Source: Halogeometricum sp. S1BR25-6 (GTDB lineage: Archaea > Halobacteriota > Halobacteria > Halobacteriales > Haloferacaceae). From it: DNA of 64,000 nucleotides. The stretch is from NCBI RefSeq assembly GCF_031624495.1, contig NZ_JAMQOP010000001.1, positions 1,054,001-1,118,000 on the forward strand, given 5' to 3'. This document shows positions 19,757 to 28,420 of this stretch, piece by piece (within the stretch, counting starts at the first letter, position 1; each line of letters opens with the position of its first letter). The notes beneath the pieces were generated by a model. It saw nothing but the letters and a program-made list of their open reading frames with translations, had not been told where the DNA came from and did not search any database. Position numbers and translations under genes: made by a program.

Positions 19757-19843
19757 ATGTCCACACCGACAGTCGACTCGGACGCCGCGAGCGCGTCGAA
19801 ACCGACCCGACGGCGGCCGTCGACGGGCGCGGAGGTCCGCTGA
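19757..19843 (+). CDS. 28-aa leader peptide before the acetate transporter
   Basis: ATG 19757 opens 28 codons ending at TGA 19841-19843, one base before the transporter ATG at 19845. Third positions are strongly GC, as in real haloarchaeal genes, and the peptide begins MSTPTVDSDAASASKP and ends in a basic stretch. GGAGGT (19831-19836) inside this frame is a good ribosome-binding site for the next gene. The arrangement suggests a leaderless mini-ORF coupled to satP translation. No family is recognised. Confidence 0.4.
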   Translation: MSTPTVDSDAASASKPTRRRPSTGAEVR

Positions 19844-19844
19844 G

Positions 19845-20459
19845 ATGCCACGGGACACCGAACTCGCGAACCCGGCGCCCCTCGGCCTCATCGGGTTCGC
19901 GCTCACGACGTTCGTCATCGGACTCATCGAGTCCGGGTGGTTGACCTCCGAGGGTGCCATCCACACCCTCATCCCCCTCGCGATGGCGTACGGGGGGACG
20001 ATTCAACTGTTCGCGGGGCTGCTCGCGTTCCGGACGGGCAACACCTTCGAGACGACCGGGTTCTGTACGTACGGCGCGTACTGGTGGTGGTGGGGCCTCA
20101 CCGAACTGTTCGCGGCCAACGGCATCCTCGACCCGAGCGGTACCGCCAACGGCGTCGTTCTGGTCGGGTTCGGCGTCATCACGACCTACCTCTGGTTCAG
20201 CACGTTCAACCTGAACTGGGCCCTCTGGTTCGTGTTCCTCACGCTGGCGCTCACGTTCTACTTCGTCGGCTTCGGGACGTGGCTCGGCCTCTCGTGGGGC
20301 AACGTCGTCGGCGGCTACGTCGCGATGGTGACGTCGCTGGCCGCGGCGTACGTCAGTTTCGCCGAGGTGACGAACTGGACGTTCGCCGACTCGAAACTGC
20401 CCCTCGGGGGGACGCCGTTCGGCGGGTCGTCCGCGTCGTCGGCGTCGAGCAGCGACTGA
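19845..20459 (+). CDS. satP: acetate uptake transporter (AceTr/SatP family)
   Basis: 204 aa with six predicted helices and the family signature NPAPLGLIGFALTTF near the N-terminus. This is the GPR1/FUN34/YaaH (SatP) acetate/succinate:proton channel-like family. An SD-like GGAGGT lies 8 nt before the ATG. The C-terminus is a serine-rich tail. It is encoded 195 bp before acetyl-CoA synthetase, so uptake and activation of acetate are neighbours. An in-frame ATG at 19752 would add about 31 arginine-rich residues and is unlikely. Confidence 0.88.
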   Translation: MPRDTELANPAPLGLIGFALTTFVIGLIESGWLTSEGAIHTLIPLAMAYGGTIQLFAGLLAFRTGNTFETTGFCTYGAYWWWWGLTELFAANGILDPSGTANGVVLVGFGVITTYLWFSTFNLNWALWFVFLTLALTFYFVGFGTWLGLSWGNVVGGYVAMVTSLAAAYVSFAEVTNWTFADSKLPLGGTPFGGSSASSASSSD

Positions 20460-20653
20460 GCGGGGCGCGGTCCGACGGGTCGTCCGTCGTCGACCCCCCG
20501 GCAGATTTTCTCGCGGACGTCGAACGCGCACCCGTCGTTCGCCCGGTTCGATCCGGCCACAACAGCTTAGTTATCGCGTCGCCGTCGCCCGATTAGCCCG
20601 ATTGTGCGTTCGCATAGATTTATCATGGAGGATTCGGTAGCATAGCACGACCT

Positions 20654-22633
20654 ATGTCAGACGGAGACGGAGAACTAGAGGCTCGGTTAGTTGAGCAAGA
20701 GGAGTTCGAACCGTCCGACGAGTTCGTCGAGCAGGCGAACGTCTCCGACCCGGACATCTACGAGGAGTTCGAGGAGAATTGGCCGCAGTGCTGGGAGCGC
20801 GCGGCCGAGATGTTGGACTGGTACGACGACTACGACACGGTGCTGGACGACTCCGAAGGGCCGTTCTACGAGTGGTTCCAGGGCGGCACGCTGAACGCGT
20901 CGTACAACTGCGTCGACCGGCACGTCGAGAACGGCGACGGCGACCGCACGGCCATCAACTGGGAGGGCGAACACGGCGACACGCGCACGTACACCTACGA
21001 GGACCTCCAGCGAGAGGTGAACGAGTTCGCCTCGGCGCTCCGCGACCTCGGGGTCGAGGAGGACGACGTGGTGACCCTGTACATGCCGATGGTGCCGGAA
21101 CTCCCCATCGCCATGCTCGCCTGCGCCCGCATCGGCGCGCCCCACTCCGTGGTGTTCGCCGGGTTCTCGGCGGACGCCCTCGCCACGCGGATGAACTCCG
21201 CGGACTCCCGGTTCCTCGTCACCTGCGACGGCTACTACCGCCGCGGCGACGCCCTCGACCACATGGAGAAGGCCAACGAGGGCCTGGGCGGCGTCGACCA
21301 CGGCGTCGACGCCACCGTCGTCGTCGATAGACTCGGCGAGGACGGCTTCGACCGCGACCTGAAGGGTAACCAGCACGACTGGGACGAGTTGACGGCCGAC
21401 CACGAGGGCGAGACGGTCGACCCCGTCGAACGCGACGCCGAGGACATGCTGTTTCTCATGTACACCTCGGGAACGACAGGCGAACCGAAGGGGGTCAAAC
21501 ACACCACCGCCGGCTACCTCGCGTACACCTCATGGACGTCGCACTCCGTTCTCGACCTGAAACCCGAGGACACCTACTGGTGCTCCGCCGACATCGGGTG
21601 GATTACGGGCCACTCCTACATCGTCTACGGACCGCTCTCCCTCGGGACGACGACGGTGATGTACGAGGGAACGCCCGACTTCCCCGAACGGGACCGCCTG
21701 TGGGAGATGGTCGAGGAGTACTCCGTCGACGTGTTCTACACCGCGCCGACGGCCATCCGCGCGTTCATGAAGTGGGGCTCGCAGTTCCCCGACGACCACG
21801 ACCTGTCGTCGCTGCGACTGCTCGGGACCGTCGGCGAACCCATCAACCCGCGCGCGTGGAAGTGGTACTACCAGCACATCGGGGACGAGGAATGTCCCAT
21901 CGTCGACACGTGGTGGCAGACCGAGACGGGCGGGATGATGGTCACCACCTTACCCGGCGTCGGCACGATGAAACCCGGGTCCGCCGGACCGCCGCTCCCC
22001 GGTATCGACGCCCGCATCGTCGATACGGAGGGAGAGGAGGTCGAACCCGGACGCGCGGGCTACCTCACGGTGAACAAGCCGTGGCCCGGGATGCTCCGGA
22101 CGCTGTACGACAACGACGACCGCTTCCTCTCGGAGTACTGGGAGGAGTACTCCGACCCGGACGCCGACGAGTGGGTGTACTTCCCGGAGGACGGTGCGAA
22201 GATAGACGAGGACGGCTACATCACCATCCTCGGTCGCGTCGACGACGTGTTGAACGTCTCCGGTCATCGGTTGGGGACAATGGAGATAGAGTCGGCCATC
22301 GTCGGCGTCGAGGGCGTCGCGGAGGCGGCCGTCGTCGGCGGCGACCACGAGGTGAAAGGCGAGGCCGTCTACGCCTACGTCATCCTCGAAGACGGCTACG
22401 ACGAGTCGGAGGAGATGCGCGAGCGAATCATCGAGGGGGTCGAGGACGCCATCGGTCCCATCGCGCGCCCCGAACAGGTGGTCTTCACGCCCGAACTGCC
22501 GAAGACGCGGTCCGGGAAGATCATGCGCCGCCTCCTCGAAGAGATAGCGAACGAGGAGGAGATCGGCGACACCACGACCCTGCGGAATCCCGAGATCGTC
22601 AAGGACATCCAGACGAAGGTTAGCGGCGACTGA
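20654..22633 (+). CDS. acs: acetyl-CoA synthetase (AMP-forming acetate-CoA ligase)
   Basis: 659 aa, the normal full length. It has the AMP-binding loop MYTSGTTGEPKGVKH (about 271-285), DTWWQTETGG, the hinge/GRVDDVLNVSGHRLGTMEIES region and the C-terminal PKTRSGKIMRR containing the catalytic lysine. It converts acetate, ATP and CoA to acetyl-CoA. A gatttatcat box at 20617-20626 precedes the ATG at suitable distance, so it probably has its own leaderless promoter in addition to any read-through from satP. Confidence 0.94.
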   Translation: MSDGDGELEARLVEQEEFEPSDEFVEQANVSDPDIYEEFEENWPQCWERAAEMLDWYDDYDTVLDDSEGPFYEWFQGGTLNASYNCVDRHVENGDGDRTAINWEGEHGDTRTYTYEDLQREVNEFASALRDLGVEEDDVVTLYMPMVPELPIAMLACARIGAPHSVVFAGFSADALATRMNSADSRFLVTCDGYYRRGDALDHMEKANEGLGGVDHGVDATVVVDRLGEDGFDRDLKGNQHDWDELTADHEGETVDPVERDAEDMLFLMYTSGTTGEPKGVKHTTAGYLAYTSWTSHSVLDLKPEDTYWCSADIGWITGHSYIVYGPLSLGTTTVMYEGTPDFPERDRLWEMVEEYSVDVFYTAPTAIRAFMKWGSQFPDDHDLSSLRLLGTVGEPINPRAWKWYYQHIGDEECPIVDTWWQTETGGMMVTTLPGVGTMKPGSAGPPLPGIDARIVDTEGEEVEPGRAGYLTVNKPWPGMLRTLYDNDDRFLSEYWEEYSDPDADEWVYFPEDGAKIDEDGYITILGRVDDVLNVSGHRLGTMEIESAIVGVEGVAEAAVVGGDHEVKGEAVYAYVILEDGYDESEEMRERIIEGVEDAIGPIARPEQVVFTPELPKTRSGKIMRRLLEEIANEEEIGDTTTLRNPEIVKDIQTKVSGD

Positions 22634-22729
22634 TCGCCGAACCGAATCGGGTCGAACCGCGCTGAACCGAGCGAACTGAACGGGACGTTCGGCGGAGACG
22701 GTCGACCGTCCCGCCGTTTCCGTTTTCGC

Positions 22730-22972
22730 TCACTTCCCGTCCAACCACGCGCGGATACACGACTCTTCGCGAAAGTAGCGGCGGGTCCGCGTCCCCCGTT
22801 CGTCGACGACCACGAGGAGGTGTTCCTCCGAGAGGACCATCTCCTCGCCGCAGTTCGCGCACGGTTCGGTCCGCGTTCGCCCGGGACGCCACAGTCGGTG
22901 CGGAACGACGCGGACCACCGTCGCATCCTCCTCGCCCCGCGGCGACCGCCCGGCGTACTCTGAGAGCGCCAT
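22730..22972 (-). CDS. small CxxC protein
   Basis: 80 aa. A single CANCG pair near residue 38 is followed by LSEEHLLVVVDERG and a later REESCIRAWLDGK cysteine. It looks like a small zinc-binding or treble-clef-like protein; I have seen similar haloarchaeal small proteins but cannot assign a function. The start is the ATG at 22970-22972. It lies between two acyl-CoA synthetase genes, antisense to both. Confidence 0.65.
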   Translation of the reverse strand: MALSEYAGRSPRGEEDATVVRVVPHRLWRPGRTRTEPCANCGEEMVLSEEHLLVVVDERGTRTRRYFREESCIRAWLDGK

Positions 22973-23146
22973 CGCGACGCCGTACGGTGCGCCGCGTGAA
23001 GTTACTTACTTCGGACAAGTCCCCGAGGGAATATATTCCACCCGAGCGGTCGGGATTCCTCGGACCCGTCGGGACCCCTCCGGAGCGGTCGAGAACTTCG
23101 CGCCGACCCGCGTATTTATCATCGACGTTGATGACCTACGGACGCA

Positions 23147-24760
23147 ATGGAGAAACCACTGCTCGTCACGGACTTTCTGGACCGGGCGCGGCGGCACTAC
23201 GGCGGTCAGGAGGCGGTCGTCGCGACGACCGGGGAGCGGTACACGTACGACGAACTCGGCGAACGCGCCGACGGCTACTCGGCGGCCCTCTCGGCGCGCG
23301 GCGTCGTGAAGGGCGACAGGGTGGCTGTGCTGGACCCGAACACGCACTACCACCTGGAGGCGGCCTACGGGGCGATGCAACTCGGGGCGGTGCATACGCC
23401 GCTGAACTACCGCCTCGTCCCGGCGGACTACGAGTACATCCTGAACGACGCGGGCGTGAAGGCGGTGTACGCCGACCACGCGTACGCGGAGAAGATAGAG
23501 GCGGTGCGCGAGGACGTGCCCACGGAGACGTTCATCACGAACGACCCCGAGGCGGTCGACGGCGAGTGGCTCTCGTTCGACGATCTCGTCGCGGAGTCGA
23601 CCGACTACGACCGCCCGGAGATGGCCGAGGAGGACCTCATCACCATCAACTACACCTCGGGGACGACGGGCGACCCGAAGGGCGTCTGTCGGACCCACAG
23701 AACGGAGACGCTGCACGCCTACCTCATCAGCAACCACCAGAACGTCTCCGACGACGACGTCTACCTCTGGACGCTCCCGATGTTCCACGTCAACGGCTGG
23801 GGGCATCTCTACGCCGTCACGGGCGCGGGCGCGAAGCACGTCTGCACCCGCGGCGTCGACGCCGAGTGGATATTCGACACCGTCCGCGAGGAGGACGTCT
23901 CCTACCTGTGCGCCGCGCCGACGGTGCTGAACATGCTGATGGACCACTACGACCAGCAGGGTGGCGTGGAGACGACGGGCGACGCGCCCGTCCGCGCGGC
24001 CACGGCGGGGGCGGCCCCGCCCGAGGCGACCATCCGCACCGTCGAGGACGAGTTCGGCTGGTACCTCATGCACGTCTACGGGGCGACGGAAACCGGACCG
24101 CTCATCACCACCTCCGACGCGCGCCGCTTCTTCGAGGACGACAGCGACGACCGCTTCGCGGTGAAGAAACAGCAGGGCATCGGCTACCTCGGAACGGATG
24201 TGCGCGTCGTCGACGAGGACGGCGAGGACGTGACGCCGGACGGACAGACCGTCGGCGAAATCGTCGTGCGCGGCAACCAGGTGATGGACCGCTACTGGAA
24301 CAAGCCCGAGGAGACCGAGGAGGCGTTCACCGACCGACTGGAGGGGTACTACCACATGGGCGATTTAGCCGTCGTCGACGAGAACGGCTTCGTCACCATC
24401 CAGGACAGAAAGAAGGATATCATCATCTCGGGCGGGGAGAACATCTCCAGCATCGAACTGGAGGACACGCTGTTCGACCACGAGGCGGTCGGCGACGTGG
24501 CCGTCATCCCGATGCCCTCCGAGGAGTGGGGGGAGTCGCCGAAGGCGTTCGTCGTGCCGGCCAACGGCGACGTGGCGAATCCCGGCGTGACCGCGGAGGA
24601 ACTCATCGCGTTCACCCGCGAGCGCATCGCGACGTACAAGGCGCCCAAGGAGGTCGCGTTCGTCGCCGAACTGCCGAAGACGGCCACCGGAAAGATACAG
24701 AAGTACGAACTCCGCGAGGAGGAGTGGGCGGACGAAGACCGGATGGTCGGGGAGGGTTAG
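23147..24760 (+). CDS. acyl-CoA synthetase (AMP-forming)
   Basis: 537 aa of the ANL superfamily. It has TINYTSGTTGDPKGVC (about 166-181), MHVYGATETGPL, GYYHMGDLAVVDENGFVTI, then DRKKDIIISGGENISSIELE and the C-terminal lysine motif PKTATGKIQKYELRE. This is the medium/long-chain fatty-acyl or AMP-dependent carboxylate-CoA ligase type. The exact acid is not readable from sequence. It is preceded by a tatttatcat box at 23113-23122, suggesting a leaderless transcript. Confidence 0.88.
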   Translation: MEKPLLVTDFLDRARRHYGGQEAVVATTGERYTYDELGERADGYSAALSARGVVKGDRVAVLDPNTHYHLEAAYGAMQLGAVHTPLNYRLVPADYEYILNDAGVKAVYADHAYAEKIEAVREDVPTETFITNDPEAVDGEWLSFDDLVAESTDYDRPEMAEEDLITINYTSGTTGDPKGVCRTHRTETLHAYLISNHQNVSDDDVYLWTLPMFHVNGWGHLYAVTGAGAKHVCTRGVDAEWIFDTVREEDVSYLCAAPTVLNMLMDHYDQQGGVETTGDAPVRAATAGAAPPEATIRTVEDEFGWYLMHVYGATETGPLITTSDARRFFEDDSDDRFAVKKQQGIGYLGTDVRVVDEDGEDVTPDGQTVGEIVVRGNQVMDRYWNKPEETEEAFTDRLEGYYHMGDLAVVDENGFVTIQDRKKDIIISGGENISSIELEDTLFDHEAVGDVAVIPMPSEEWGESPKAFVVPANGDVANPGVTAEELIAFTRERIATYKAPKEVAFVAELPKTATGKIQKYELREEEWADEDRMVGEG

Positions 24761-24761
24761 C

Positions 24762-25517
24762 TCAGAGGTACGCGGCGTCCCACCGCGCCGCCTTCCGGCG
24801 GTTCCGGCAGGTGTTACACTCGATGCGCTCCATCGTGTCCATCGCCACGTCGAAGCTCTCGTCCTGCCCGCACATCCACCCGTAGCGTTCCGTGCGCTCC
24901 TCGTCCATGTAGGCGGCGTAGAACGGCGCTCTCGACCCGCGAACGGCGTCGTCGTACGCCACGTACACCGTCGTTCCGTCCTCGATGGTTCGTTCCTCGG
25001 TCAGCGCCGGTTCGTCCTCGCCGCCGAGGCGCTTGACGTACTCCACCTCGTCGAACTCCTCGCCGCCGATTCCGATGGTCCGTTCGCTCGCTTCTTCGTA
25101 CCCCTGTTCGGCGTAGAAGTCGGCGCCCGCCTCGTTGTCCGTCAGCACGCGACCCTCGATGAGGTCAACCCCCCGGTCACTGAGCACCTGCTCGACGCGC
25201 TTGAGCAGTTGCGTACCGATACCCTCGCCGCGGTGTTCCGGGAGCACGTGAAGCCAGTCTATCTCGCCGACGACAACCTGTCCCGTCGACACGTACGCCT
25301 GGACGAACCCGACCACCTCGCCGTCGTCGACGGCGACGACGAACACCGACTCCTCCTCTTCCAAGGCGTCGCCCACCGCGTCGGCGTCGTACCACTCTTC
25401 CACCGCCTCGTCGATGGTCGCCTCGTCGATGGCGTGTCCGTAGGAGGAAGTCATCGACTGCTCGGCGACCGACCGAATCTGCGCTACGTCGTCCGTCGTC
25501 GCGTCTCGAAGATCCAT
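24762..25517 (-). CDS. GNAT acetyltransferase with C-terminal DUF5816-like domain
   Basis: 251 aa. Residues 1-150 form a GNAT N-acetyltransferase: the acetyl-CoA loop is LPEHRGEGIGTQLLKR (about 93-108), then LTDNEAGADFYAEQGYE. The C-terminal about 80 residues are separate and contain MCGQDESFDVAMDTMERIECNTC, with three cysteines. I relate this to the haloarchaeal DUF5816 domain. The fusion suggests acetylation of a target recognised by the C-terminal domain. The ATG at 25515-25517 was chosen. It is convergent with the acyl-CoA synthetase, only 1 bp apart. Confidence 0.8.
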   Translation of the reverse strand: MDLRDATTDDVAQIRSVAEQSMTSSYGHAIDEATIDEAVEEWYDADAVGDALEEEESVFVVAVDDGEVVGFVQAYVSTGQVVVGEIDWLHVLPEHRGEGIGTQLLKRVEQVLSDRGVDLIEGRVLTDNEAGADFYAEQGYEEASERTIGIGGEEFDEVEYVKRLGGEDEPALTEERTIEDGTTVYVAYDDAVRGSRAPFYAAYMDEERTERYGWMCGQDESFDVAMDTMERIECNTCRNRRKAARWDAAYL

Positions 25518-25902
25518 GCCCACCCGTACGCCGGTAGCCCACTTCACGTTCGTGGATCGTGCTAACATTCCCGACATTCGTCGCCGTCACGATAGTTACG
25601 CTCGCGCCGGTCGGAGGGGTAACCGCCGATAGGATGTAGTACCGGCCGTCCGTAGAGTGAGTATGGTTCACACTGCGGGTGCCCCCGGTCGACGCGAGTC
25701 CGGTATCCCTCGGCCCCCGTCGCCGTTGGAACCGGTGGACACCGTCGTGTGAATACGGCGACTCGCCCCCTAGATGAGCCTCCCAGGCGCTTCCTTGGTA
25801 AATATTACCATACCAGATATTCCGCACACCTTTAATTATAATAATCACACGGTAAGGACCATTATACAAAACAATTATTAACAACCACCCGTGCGTAGAG
25901 TC
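25518..25902. promoter_or_regulatory. 385-bp intergenic region with AT-rich Liv promoter
   Basis: The left part is GC-rich with no convincing gene. From about 25796 it turns AT-rich. TGGTAA-ATA-TTACCA (25796-25810) is a perfect 6-bp inverted repeat, and a ttattaac element at 25873-25880 is at leaderless spacing from the ATG at 25903. The inverted repeat would suit a repressor or activator of the ABC operon. Confidence 0.45.
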
Positions 25903-27309
25903 ATGGCACGAGATGACAAGTCTCTCAACCGGAGGGACGTGTTGAAGGCGGCGGGTGCGAGTACGGTCGGTATCGCCGGGCTGGCGGGGTGCTCCGGCGG
26001 TGGTGGCGGCGGTGAACAGGGCGGCGACGGAACGGGCGGCGGTGGCGGCGGGTCCGGGGACGGTGGCGGCGGTGGCAGCGACGACTACCCCGCGCTCGGC
26101 AACTACCCCATCGAGGGCGACACGGCGACGTTCGGGTTCAACGTCCCGCAGTCCGGTCCGTACGCCTCGGAGGGGCAGGACGAACTCCGGGCGTATCAAC
26201 TGGCGGTCACGCACCTCAACGAGGGCGGCGGCTGGGTCGACACCCAGTTCGACGACCTGTCGGGTGACGGCGTCCTCGGCTATCGGATAGACTACGTGGA
26301 CGGGGACACGGCGACGGACGCCGACACGGCGCGGCAGTCCGCCTCGCGGATGATTCAGCGCGACGGCGCCATCATGGTCTCCGGCGGGTCGTCCTCGGCG
26401 GTGGCCATCGCGGTGCAGGGGCTCTGTCAGAACGAGAACGTGCTGTTCATGGCGTGTCTGACCCACTCGAACGACACGACGGGCAAAGACTGCGCGCGCT
26501 ACGGGTTCCGCGAGATGTTCAACGCCTACATGACCGGCCAGGCGCTCGCGCCCGTGGTCAGAGACGCGTACGGCGAGGACCTCCAGTTCTACCAGTTGTA
26601 CGCCGACTACAGTTGGGGGCAGACCCAGCAGGCGTCGATGGAGCAGTTCATGACCGACGTCGCCGGCTGGGAACAGGTCGAGAGCGTGGCGACGCCGCTG
26701 GGGACGAGCGACTACCAGTCGTACCTCTCGGAGGCGGCCAACTCCGGGGCGGACGTGCTCATTCTGAACCACTACGGTCTCGACGGCGCGAACTCCGTCC
26801 AACAGGCCGTCGACGCCGGCATCGACAGCGACATGGAGATTCTCGTCCCGCTGTACAACCGGCCGATGGCCGAGGCGGCGGGCGGCGCCATCGAGGGTAT
26901 CTACGGCACGGTGGCGTGGGACTCCCAGATAGACAACGAGCCGTCCAACCAGTTCACGCAGGCGTTCCAAGACGAGTACGACCGCACTCCCTCGGGGCCG
27001 GCGCAGTTAGCGTACGCGCAGACGCTCCAGTACGCCGCCGCCGCCGAGCGCGCGGGGACGTTCTACCCACCGGAGGTCATCAAACAGCTCGAAGGCTACG
27101 AGTACAGCAACATCGGCATGGGTCAGGAGACGATGCGCGCCTGCGACCACCAGGCCCAGCGCGACGTGCCCGTCGTCCAAGGACTGTCGGCGTCCGAGCA
27201 GTCACAGGGCCGGTACTTCGAGATTGTCAACGTCACCAGCCGAGAAGACCTCGGCTACGCCTGCGACGAAGGCCCCGCCGCGGAGTGCGAACTCGGACCC
27301 GCGGAGTAA
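25903..27309 (+). CDS. Liv-type ABC transporter substrate-binding protein
   Basis: 468 aa, periplasmic-binding-fold protein of the branched-chain amino acid/amide family. It has a twin-arginine signal (SLNRRDVLKAAG) and a lipobox (LAGC at about 30), then a glycine-rich linker and the binding domain (FGFNVPQSGPYASEGQDELRAY...). It is therefore exported folded and lipid-anchored. The start is ATG 25903 rather than GTG 25891. It heads the operon with two permeases and two ATPases. The ligand is not known; branched-chain amino acids, amides or short carboxylates are the usual choices. Confidence 0.88.
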   Translation: MARDDKSLNRRDVLKAAGASTVGIAGLAGCSGGGGGGEQGGDGTGGGGGGSGDGGGGGSDDYPALGNYPIEGDTATFGFNVPQSGPYASEGQDELRAYQLAVTHLNEGGGWVDTQFDDLSGDGVLGYRIDYVDGDTATDADTARQSASRMIQRDGAIMVSGGSSSAVAIAVQGLCQNENVLFMACLTHSNDTTGKDCARYGFREMFNAYMTGQALAPVVRDAYGEDLQFYQLYADYSWGQTQQASMEQFMTDVAGWEQVESVATPLGTSDYQSYLSEAANSGADVLILNHYGLDGANSVQQAVDAGIDSDMEILVPLYNRPMAEAAGGAIEGIYGTVAWDSQIDNEPSNQFTQAFQDEYDRTPSGPAQLAYAQTLQYAAAAERAGTFYPPEVIKQLEGYEYSNIGMGQETMRACDHQAQRDVPVVQGLSASEQSQGRYFEIVNVTSREDLGYACDEGPAAECELGPAE

Positions 27310-27371
27310 CCAACGTCGCTCGTAACGACACCTTCATAATCTTTAGACCGAAATTCGAATTCGATACTGTC

Positions 27372-27437
27372 ATGACATCACACATCACGATTCGAGCGAA
27401 ACGCCGGCCGGTCACGGCCGCGGGGGCGAGGCCGTGA
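27372..27437 (+). CDS. 21-aa ORF overlapping the livH start
   Basis: ATG 27372 opens 21 basic codons whose TGA (27435-27437) overlaps the GTG start of the permease at 27434. A TATA-like ataatcttta (27335-27344) is about 28 bp upstream, so this ATG is where a leaderless transcript would begin. This looks like a second internal promoter with a mini-ORF coupled to livH. No family is recognised. Confidence 0.35.
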   Translation: MTSHITIRAKRRPVTAAGARP

Positions 27438-28420
27438 GCGTCCTCTCGGAGCTGTTGGTCATCCTGCTGAACGGGCTTCAGCAGGGGGCTATCTACGTGC
27501 TCCTCGCCGTCGGCCTCTCTATCATCCTCGGGACGCTGAAATTCGTCAACTTCGCGCACGGTGCGCTCTACCTCATCGGGACGTACGCGGGGCTCTTCAT
27601 CGCCCTCGACGTCACCCTCTCCTCGGGGAAACTCCAGGAGTGGGGCTACGCCGACATCGGCCTCGGCTGGGGGTTCCTCGCGGCGCTGATATTAGTCCCG
27701 ATACTGGTGTTCGCCATCGGCCTCCTGATGGAGCGACTGCTCGCGCGGTCGTTCTACGACCGACCCGACACCGACCAGATTCTGGTCACCTTCGGGCTGG
27801 CTATCGTCGTCCAGGAACTGTTCCGCGTCCTGTTCGGCAGCAACAGCCTCCCGTTCAACCAACCCGAGTACATCCTCTCGGTCATCCCCGTCTCCGGTCC
27901 GATGACGCTGCCCATCGTCGGGCAGTTCCCGCGCTGGCGGCTGTGGGTCATCGGTATCACCGCCGTCCTCGTGGGTCTCGTCTACCTGCTCGTCGAGCAC
28001 ACCGACTTCGGCCTCGTCGTCCGCGCGGGGACGCGCGACGCCGAGATGGTCCGCCTGCTCGGCATCAAGATATCACGGCCGTACCTCGTCGTCTTCGGCA
28101 TCGGCGCCGCCCTCGCGGGCGTCGCGGGCGTCGTCGGCGGCCCGCTGAACGTCGTCAATCCCACCGTCGGGATGGACATCCTCGTGCCCGCGTTCCTCAC
28201 CGTCGTCATCGGCGGCGTCGGCACCATCGCGGGCGCGGTGGTCGGCGGCCTCGTCATCGGACTGACGCAGGCGGCGCTCATCGGCCTCCCCGCGCTCACC
28301 ATCGGGTCGTTCACGCTGAACTTCTCGCCGTGGGCGCAGGTGGGGCTGTACGCCATCGCGGCGATCATCCTGCTCGTCAGACCGCAGGGTATCCTCGGTG
28401 ACGAGGAGGTGGCGCCGTGA
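27434..28420 (+). CDS. livH: Liv-type ABC permease (LivH)
   Basis: 328 aa, about eight membrane helices. The opening LNGLQQGAIYVLLAVGLSIILGTLKFVNFAHGALYLIG region is typical of LivH permeases, as are VRAGTRDAEMVRLLGIKIS (the loop contacting the ATPase) and GGVGTIAGAVVGGLVIG near the end. It begins with GTG and overlaps the next gene by 4 bp. It forms the membrane channel with LivM. Confidence 0.92.
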   Translation: MSVLSELLVILLNGLQQGAIYVLLAVGLSIILGTLKFVNFAHGALYLIGTYAGLFIALDVTLSSGKLQEWGYADIGLGWGFLAALILVPILVFAIGLLMERLLARSFYDRPDTDQILVTFGLAIVVQELFRVLFGSNSLPFNQPEYILSVIPVSGPMTLPIVGQFPRWRLWVIGITAVLVGLVYLLVEHTDFGLVVRAGTRDAEMVRLLGIKISRPYLVVFGIGAALAGVAGVVGGPLNVVNPTVGMDILVPAFLTVVIGGVGTIAGAVVGGLVIGLTQAALIGLPALTIGSFTLNFSPWAQVGLYAIAAIILLVRPQGILGDEEVAP

